Assembly: GCA_045636945.1 (NCBI GenBank)
Contig: JAZTYO010000023.1
Location: 22,156-86,155, forward strand
DNA: 64,000 nt
From: UMGS172 sp045636945
Lineage (GTDB): Bacteria; Bacillota; Clostridia; Oscillospirales; Acutalibacteraceae
Reading direction: 5' to 3'
Shown: one piece after another, positions 60,258-64,000 of the stretch
Position numbering within the stretch: the first letter of the stretch is position 1
Layout of the letters: the number at the start of each line of letters is the position of its first letter
Program-made: the position numbers and the translations under genes
The notes under the pieces: model-generated
Seen by the model: only the letters and a program-made list of their open reading frames with translations
What the model was told of the DNA's origin: nothing
Database searches by the model: none

Positions 60258-60848
60258 ATGAAAAAGTTCGTATGTCCTGTTTGTGGTTATGTTCATGAGG
60301 CAGAGGTTATGCCCGAAGGTTTTACTTGTCCCGTATGTAAGGTTCCTGGTTCCAAGTTCAAGGTAATGGAAGAGGGTAAGCTTGCTGCAGAGCATGAGTA
60401 CGGCATCTATGAGAAGACCGTTAAGAACAACCCCGATATCTCTGATGAAGATAAGGCTTATATCCTTGAGCAGTTGATGGCTAACTTCCAGGGTGAGTGC
60501 TCTGAGGTTGGTATGTACCTATGTATGGCTCGTATTGCTCACCGCGAAGGCTATCCCGAAATCGGCCTTTACTGGGAGAAGGCAGCCTACGAAGAGGCAG
60601 AACATGCATCTAAATTTGCAGAGCTCCTCGGCACAACTCTCGAGCCCAATATGAAGGCTACCACTAAGGATAACCTCGCATGGCGTGTTGACTGTGAGTT
60701 CGGCGCAACTCAGGGCAAGTTTGATTTGGCCGCTTGCGCAAAGAAGAATGGTCTTGACGCAATCCACGATACCGTTCATGAGATGGCTCGTGATGAGCTT
60801 CGTCACGGCAAGGCATTTGAAGGTCTTTTGAACCGTTATTTTAAGTAA
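60258..60848 (+). CDS. Reverse rubrerythrin
   Basis: The 196-residue protein starts with a rubredoxin-type iron site (C6, C9, C24, C27 in CPVCGYVHEAEVMPEGFTCPVC spacing) followed by a ferritin-like di-iron domain with GECSEVGMYLCMARIAHREG, EEAEHASKFAELLG and MARDELRHGKAFEGLL. This domain order, the reverse of classical rubrerythrin, is that of revRbr, which reduces hydrogen peroxide and oxygen in Clostridia. ATG 60258 has TGGAGGA upstream; TTG 60243 lies in front of that site. Codon bias suggests strong expression. Confidence 0.93.
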   Translation: MKKFVCPVCGYVHEAEVMPEGFTCPVCKVPGSKFKVMEEGKLAAEHEYGIYEKTVKNNPDISDEDKAYILEQLMANFQGECSEVGMYLCMARIAHREGYPEIGLYWEKAAYEEAEHASKFAELLGTTLEPNMKATTKDNLAWRVDCEFGATQGKFDLAACAKKNGLDAIHDTVHEMARDELRHGKAFEGLLNRYFK

Positions 60849-60869
60849 TATCTGATTGAAAAATCGCCC

Positions 60870-60907
60870 AAGATGTGCTATCATAACGGTAGCACATCTT
60901 TTGTTTT
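60870..60907 (+). terminator. Terminator of rubrerythrin
   Basis: AAGATGTGCTA (60870-60880), TCATAACGG, TAGCACATCTT (60890-60900), then TTGTTTT. The loop and inner stem nearly equal those of the terminator at 61972-62006. Confidence 0.88.
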
Positions 60908-60918
60908 GAGGTGATTTT

Positions 60919-61344
60919 ATGAAGAAAGCAAAAAAATATATTTACCCGCCTGTTTTTTCGATATGTTTTTTTGTCATTTTTGCAGTTTTAGGTATAGTTA
61001 TAAACAAATTTTATAATAATTATGGTGGTCTTGGTCTCGCCCTGTTGTTTATAATGCTATGGATATTGGTCGCGACACCTATTTTTTGTTTTAAATATAG
61101 CAAACTTATTTATGAAGAAAAGTGGAAATTCTTATTTATCATTTATAATTCACTTGTTATTTCTCTTTGTCATACTGGGCCTTTTTTAATCTCTGCCATA
61201 CCTGGTAATGATGCTGACATAATTATTTGGATTACCCTCGCCCTTTTCGGTTGGGTAGCACTTTGTACGTATGTTTCGTTTCTTATACGTTTAAATACCA
61301 CCAATAAACAAGATGATAATAACTCACACGAAACTCAAGGATAG
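60919..61344 (+). CDS. Hypothetical small membrane protein
   Basis: The 141-residue protein has four predicted membrane helices (about 10-28, 35-55, 68-92, 100-122), a basic start (MKKAKKYIYPP) and a polar tail (NTTNKQDDNNSHETQG). GAGGTGATTTT precedes ATG 60919, a typical strong site in this window. No family is recognised. It follows the rubrerythrin terminator and precedes a rubrerythrin gene fragment, so this stretch has been rearranged. Confidence 0.7.
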   Translation: MKKAKKYIYPPVFSICFFVIFAVLGIVINKFYNNYGGLGLALLFIMLWILVATPIFCFKYSKLIYEEKWKFLFIIYNSLVISLCHTGPFLISAIPGNDADIIIWITLALFGWVALCTYVSFLIRLNTTNKQDDNNSHETQG

Positions 61345-61405
61345 TGTGACAAAAGTGTGATTCCCAAAAAAGCAATAGCAAAACTTTGATTTTAAGCGTT
61401 TTTTT

Positions 61406-61474
61406 GATGTGGTTCAAGACGAGCTTCGTCACGGTAAGGCTCTTAAGGGTCTGTTGGAGAGATACTTTAAGTAA
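61406..61474 (+). pseudogene. 3' fragment of a rubrerythrin gene
   Basis: The bases encode DVVQDELRHGKALKGLLERY then FK and TAA, matching the end of the rubrerythrin at 60258-60848 (ARDELRHGKAFEGLLNRYFK) in protein and in the post-stop TAATAT. No N-terminal part lies upstream. It is the scrap of a second or duplicated copy. Confidence 0.8.
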
Positions 61475-61528
61475 TATTTTATCGGCGGTATCGTTTATTT
61501 CAATTTAATACACAGGAGGAAACTGTCA

Positions 61529-61957
61529 ATGAAAAAGTTTTTATCTTTATTTCTTGTACTCTTAGTGATTGTTGCTTTTTCTGCCTGCGGTGTTCGAAAT
61601 GAACGGCAATCGACACAAAATCCTTCAGCGTCAACCGAACAGCAGAGTGCTGTCCAGTCGGATTTAGCAAATGACATAATAAATCAATCATCCATTCCCA
61701 ACAATTCATCTGTAGATTCAACCGTATCTAATAATACGTCAGTCAAAACCATTTCGAGACAACGTGCCATAGAGCTTGCTCTGAAGGCAGCGGGTGTTGA
61801 TAAGGCATCAGTGTTCGATATCGAAGCAGAGCTTGACCGTGAACGAGGCGGAGTTGTTTGGGAAGTTGATTTTGATACTCGTGAATATGAGTATTCATAT
61901 GACATCAATGCAAAAGACGGCAGCATTGTAAAGGTTGAGCGAGAGAGAAACGATTAA
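61529..61957 (+). CDS. PepSY-domain lipoprotein
   Basis: The 142-residue protein has a lipoprotein signal (MKKFLSLFLVLLVIVAFSAC, lipid Cys at 20), a Ser/Asn/Gln-rich linker (to about 73), and one PepSY domain (ISRQRAIELALKAAGVDKASV ... WEVDFDTREYEYSYDINAKDGSIVKVE). PepSY domains often inhibit proteases or sense ligands outside the membrane. AGGAGGAAACTGTCA precedes ATG 61529. It stands alone before the mobile element. Confidence 0.88.
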   Translation: MKKFLSLFLVLLVIVAFSACGVRNERQSTQNPSASTEQQSAVQSDLANDIINQSSIPNNSSVDSTVSNNTSVKTISRQRAIELALKAAGVDKASVFDIEAELDRERGGVVWEVDFDTREYEYSYDINAKDGSIVKVERERND

Positions 61958-61971
61958 TATTGCAAAATTTT

Positions 61972-62006
61972 AAAGGTATGCTATCATAAAGGTAGCATAC
62001 CTTTTT
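61972..62006 (+). terminator. Terminator of the PepSY gene
   Basis: AAAGGTATGCTA (61972-61983), TCATAAAGG, TAGCATACCTTT (61993-62004), then TT. Its T-run overlaps the left end of the large palindrome. Confidence 0.88.
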
Positions 62007-62054
62007 GTGTAACGAATACTACCAGCACTGCTGGTAGTATTCGTTACACAAAAA
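62002..62054. repeat. Perfect 53-bp palindrome at the recombinase end
   Basis: Arms of 26 bases (62002-62027 and 62029-62054) pair without mismatch around one C. The centre reads ACCAGCACTGCTGGT and the ends are T5 and A5. It lies between the PepSY terminator and the recombinase terminator. It could be a bidirectional terminator, a recombinase binding or attachment region, or an element terminus. Confidence 0.85.
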
Positions 62055-62091
62055 AGAATGTTCATAACGGTCAAGTCCGTTATGAACATTC
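62050..62091 (-). terminator. Terminator of the serine recombinase
   Basis: GAATGTTCATAACGG (62056-62070), TCAAGT, CCGTTATGAACATTC (62077-62091): 15 perfect pairs. On the minus strand a run of six T (62055-62050) follows. The stop codon of the recombinase overlaps the arm. Confidence 0.9.
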
Positions 62092-63559
62092 AACATGGTG
62101 CAGTGAGTGATGATAAATCCGAACCAAATGCCTCTTCGATTTCGGCAAAGGTGATTGTTTTTGTGCCTTCCTTATAGTTGAATGTAATGACCAAGTAATC
62201 GTCGAACAGATAGATCGCATTGACAAAGCTATCGATTAGACGGCGACGGTGGTCAAGCTGTTTCATATTGAGTTTGCGGTACTTGGTGAGATAGAAAAGT
62301 ATATCTTCCTTTGTGACCGTAGGCTTTGAGATTTCCTCCTTGAGAATCTGTACCGAGATCTCGCTCTTTTCGGCTTCAAGTTGCTCAAGGCGTTCCTTGG
62401 TAGATGCAGTAAGGATTCCCGCTTGAATGGCATTGACGAGATTGTCGATGCCTTTTTCTATTTCCGCAAGCTGCTTGCGGAGAATCGGCAATGTGGTACT
62501 CTCGGCATTGAGCTTGGCGATCAGCATATCTGCAAGTCTGTCAAGAAATTCATCGTCAAAAATGAACTTCTGAATGAGTAGGATCACCACTTCCTCGATC
62601 CATTTCTTCTTGATTGTTTTCTTCTTACACGTTCCGCCCTTACGAGTGCCCCGGCATTTGTAATAGCGGTGGACTTCTTGTGTATGACTCGTTCCGCTTT
62701 CGCCCGTGATCAGACACTTGCAATATCCGCAGAACAGTTTTGTAGTCAGCAGATATTCGTCCTCGGCTTTGTGCTTGGCGGGAGCCTTCTTGTTCGCGGC
62801 GGCTCGTTCTTGCACTTGCTCAAATAACTTAGCAGGAACGATAGCGGGTATTCCATTGGGGACAACCACATCACGATATTGATACTCTCCAATGTAGCGG
62901 CGGTTGTGTAACATTCTCGTTACAGTATTAAGACTGATCTTTGTTCCTCTGACGGTACGGATGCCTTTGATGTTGAGGTCGTCGGTAATCTCCTGCATCG
63001 TCGCGCCCTTTGCATATTTCTTGAACGCATCAAGAACAGCGGGTGCGGCGATGGGATCGATTTGGAAGAATTGATTTTCGTCAACGGTGTATCCGATGGG
63101 AAGCGTGCCGCCGTTGTATTTACATTTCAGCGCGTTTTCGGTCAGACCTCGTACCACTTTCTCGGAGAGCTCTGCAGAGTAGTATTCGGCTATGCCTTCG
63201 AGTACGGATTCAAGCAGAATGCCCTCGGAACCTTCCGATATGGATTCGGTTGCTGATATGACCTTCACGCCGTTCTTGCGAAGAATATATTTGTAGTGCG
63301 CCGAGTCAACACGGTTACGTGAAAATCTGTCGAGTTTCCACACAATAACGACATCGAACTTTTTAGCCGCACTGTCTTTGATCATTTTCAAAAAGTTCGG
63401 GCGGTGGTCTGTCTTTGCTGACAAGGCTCTGTCTATGTACGGCTCAAGTAAAGTGATGTCATTCTTCTTTGCAAAGGCTTGACATTCACGAAGCTGACCT
63501 TCAATCGATTCCTCTCGCTGATTGTCTGAGGAATAGCGAGCGTATATTACTCCTGTCAT
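62090..63559 (-). CDS. Large serine recombinase (site-specific integrase)
   Basis: The 489-residue protein has an N-terminal resolvase catalytic domain (VIYARYSSDNQREESIEGQL with catalytic Ser near 10; VIVWKLDRFSRNR), a Recombinase domain (GYTVDENQFFQIDPIAAPAVLDAF; LHNRRYIGEYQYR), a zinc ribbon (FCGYCKCLITG ... YYKCRGTRKGGTCKKK) and a long coiled coil (about 355-415). Such enzymes integrate and excise phages and conjugative or mobilisable elements. AGAGG lies eight bases before ATG 63559. Its base composition is visibly richer in G and C than the neighbours, a sign of transfer. Confidence 0.95.
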   Translation of the reverse strand: MTGVIYARYSSDNQREESIEGQLRECQAFAKKNDITLLEPYIDRALSAKTDHRPNFLKMIKDSAAKKFDVVIVWKLDRFSRNRVDSAHYKYILRKNGVKVISATESISEGSEGILLESVLEGIAEYYSAELSEKVVRGLTENALKCKYNGGTLPIGYTVDENQFFQIDPIAAPAVLDAFKKYAKGATMQEITDDLNIKGIRTVRGTKISLNTVTRMLHNRRYIGEYQYRDVVVPNGIPAIVPAKLFEQVQERAAANKKAPAKHKAEDEYLLTTKLFCGYCKCLITGESGTSHTQEVHRYYKCRGTRKGGTCKKKTIKKKWIEEVVILLIQKFIFDDEFLDRLADMLIAKLNAESTTLPILRKQLAEIEKGIDNLVNAIQAGILTASTKERLEQLEAEKSEISVQILKEEISKPTVTKEDILFYLTKYRKLNMKQLDHRRRLIDSFVNAIYLFDDYLVITFNYKEGTKTITFAEIEEAFGSDLSSLTAPC

Positions 63560-63584
63560 GGTTCATGTCCTCTTTCTGATAAAG

Positions 63585-64000
63585 TTAATAATCAACTCTA
63601 TCGATTAATTCCTTGCCTCTCCATTTTGTGTTAGGTTTATCCAAATAAGCTGATCCGTATGATTCATACATATCGTAATTGAAAGATAAGTCTTCCGTAA
63701 TTAATTCTTTATATCTTTCAACACGTTCGCGTATTCTCTTGAATTTCTCTGTGTCATATGAAACATCAATATTGTTGAGTACATTATTATAGCGCTCAAT
63801 AGCTGAAGGATGAGATTTTACCGAAAAAGATGAAGCGGGAGATATAATGCTTTGAGCAACTTCAGCCATTTCTAAAGATGTAAACCAAAGCAATGCACTC
63901 TCAACAAGTTTTATTTTATCCTCTGCAGAATAAAGTGGACGATTTATTGAAGCTATATCAGCTTCAAATTCTTGCTTTTGAGAAACACTGTATATAGGCC
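63585..64000 (-). CDS. Unidentified protein of the mobile element, N-terminus beyond the window
   Basis: The frame is open from the right edge (first whole codon 63998-63996) to the stop at 63585, giving 138 residues. It begins PIYSVSQKQEFEADIASINRP, continues with a helical segment (KIKLVESALLWFTSLEMAEVA) and ends RGKELIDRVDY. The EFEAD near the cut edge resembles the third metal ligand of zinc peptidases (HEXXH ... EXXXD), but the HEXXH would lie outside the window. It precedes the recombinase by 25 bases on the same strand. Function is unknown. Confidence 0.6.
   Translation of the reverse strand, partial: PIYSVSQKQEFEADIASINRPLYSAEDKIKLVESALLWFTSLEMAEVAQSIISPASSFSVKSHPSAIERYNNVLNNIDVSYDTEKFKRIRERVERYKELITEDLSFNYDMYESYGSAYLDKPNTKWRGKELIDRVDY

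Noticed and set aside
1..64000. CRISPR array or rRNA genes
   Set aside because: No regularly spaced repeats of 24-40 bases and no rRNA-like sequence were seen anywhere in the window.

Overview
The window is a chromosomal segment of a low-GC, endospore-forming Clostridia-type Firmicute. The evidence is the Bacillus/Clostridium gene order from yicC to thiN, the spore genes spoVM, sipL-like and spoIVA, AGGAGG/GAGGTG ribosome sites, and many TTGACA-N17-TATAAT-type promoters. A gut or anaerobic lifestyle is inferred from the glycoside hydrolase genes and remnants, the PerR/reverse-rubrerythrin pair, and a flavin/Fe-S/Etf electron-transfer module. No rRNA is present, so genus cannot be assigned.

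Layout. 1-4810: end of queA, then tgt, yajC, a small membrane protein, a decayed GH3 beta-glucosidase, a CwlD-type amidase and radA. 4830-8302: an amino-acid ABC importer (binding protein, permease with a large extra N-terminal domain, ATPase), interrupted by a 274-bp element with terminal inverted repeats. 8324-8696: tRNA-Lys(TTT) with a duplicated 3' end and terminator. 8783-15427: a heterodimeric ABC exporter, an MFS transporter and a GH2 glycosidase. 15465-21054: a secreted SH3/C39-type protein, a BcrA-like ABC pair, a lipoprotein, the NAD(P)HX repair enzyme and a small membrane protein.

21081-31720 is the least ordinary region. An RpiR-type regulator diverges from a nine-gene operon: GlcD-like FAD oxidoreductase, Fe-S protein, class II aldolase, PfkB kinase, IolB-like isomerase, LacX-like epimerase, DUF4867 protein, FGGY kinase and a fused EtfB-EtfA protein. 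The set reads as a catabolic route for an unidentified sugar or sugar acid, coupled to flavin-based and possibly bifurcating electron transfer. It is the best candidate here for an undescribed system.

31804-34509: PAP2 phosphatase, RadC, a decayed secreted protein and MgtC. 34616-36854: an EF-G paralogue with a structured leader. 36888-49593: the conserved housekeeping operon yicC-remA-gmk-rpoZ-priA-def-fmt-rsmB-rlmN-prpC-prkC-rsgA-thiN, without coaBC or rpe at their usual places. 49656-58957: a 48-aa membrane protein, spoVM, a SipL-like coat protein, typA with a DEDD exonuclease, an alanine/Na+ symporter, a radical SAM protein and spoIVA. SpoVM, SipL and SpoIVA are expected to work together in building the basement layer of the spore coat. 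58974-61957: a YcxB-like protein, PerR, reverse rubrerythrin, a rubrerythrin scrap and a PepSY lipoprotein. From about 62002 to the right edge lies a mobile element, marked by a perfect 53-bp palindrome, a large serine recombinase and a truncated gene.

Three genes (1771, 49656, 55066) have their Shine-Dalgarno sequence inside the 3' arm of a 12-bp terminator-like hairpin, which suggests a recurring coupling of termination and translation control.
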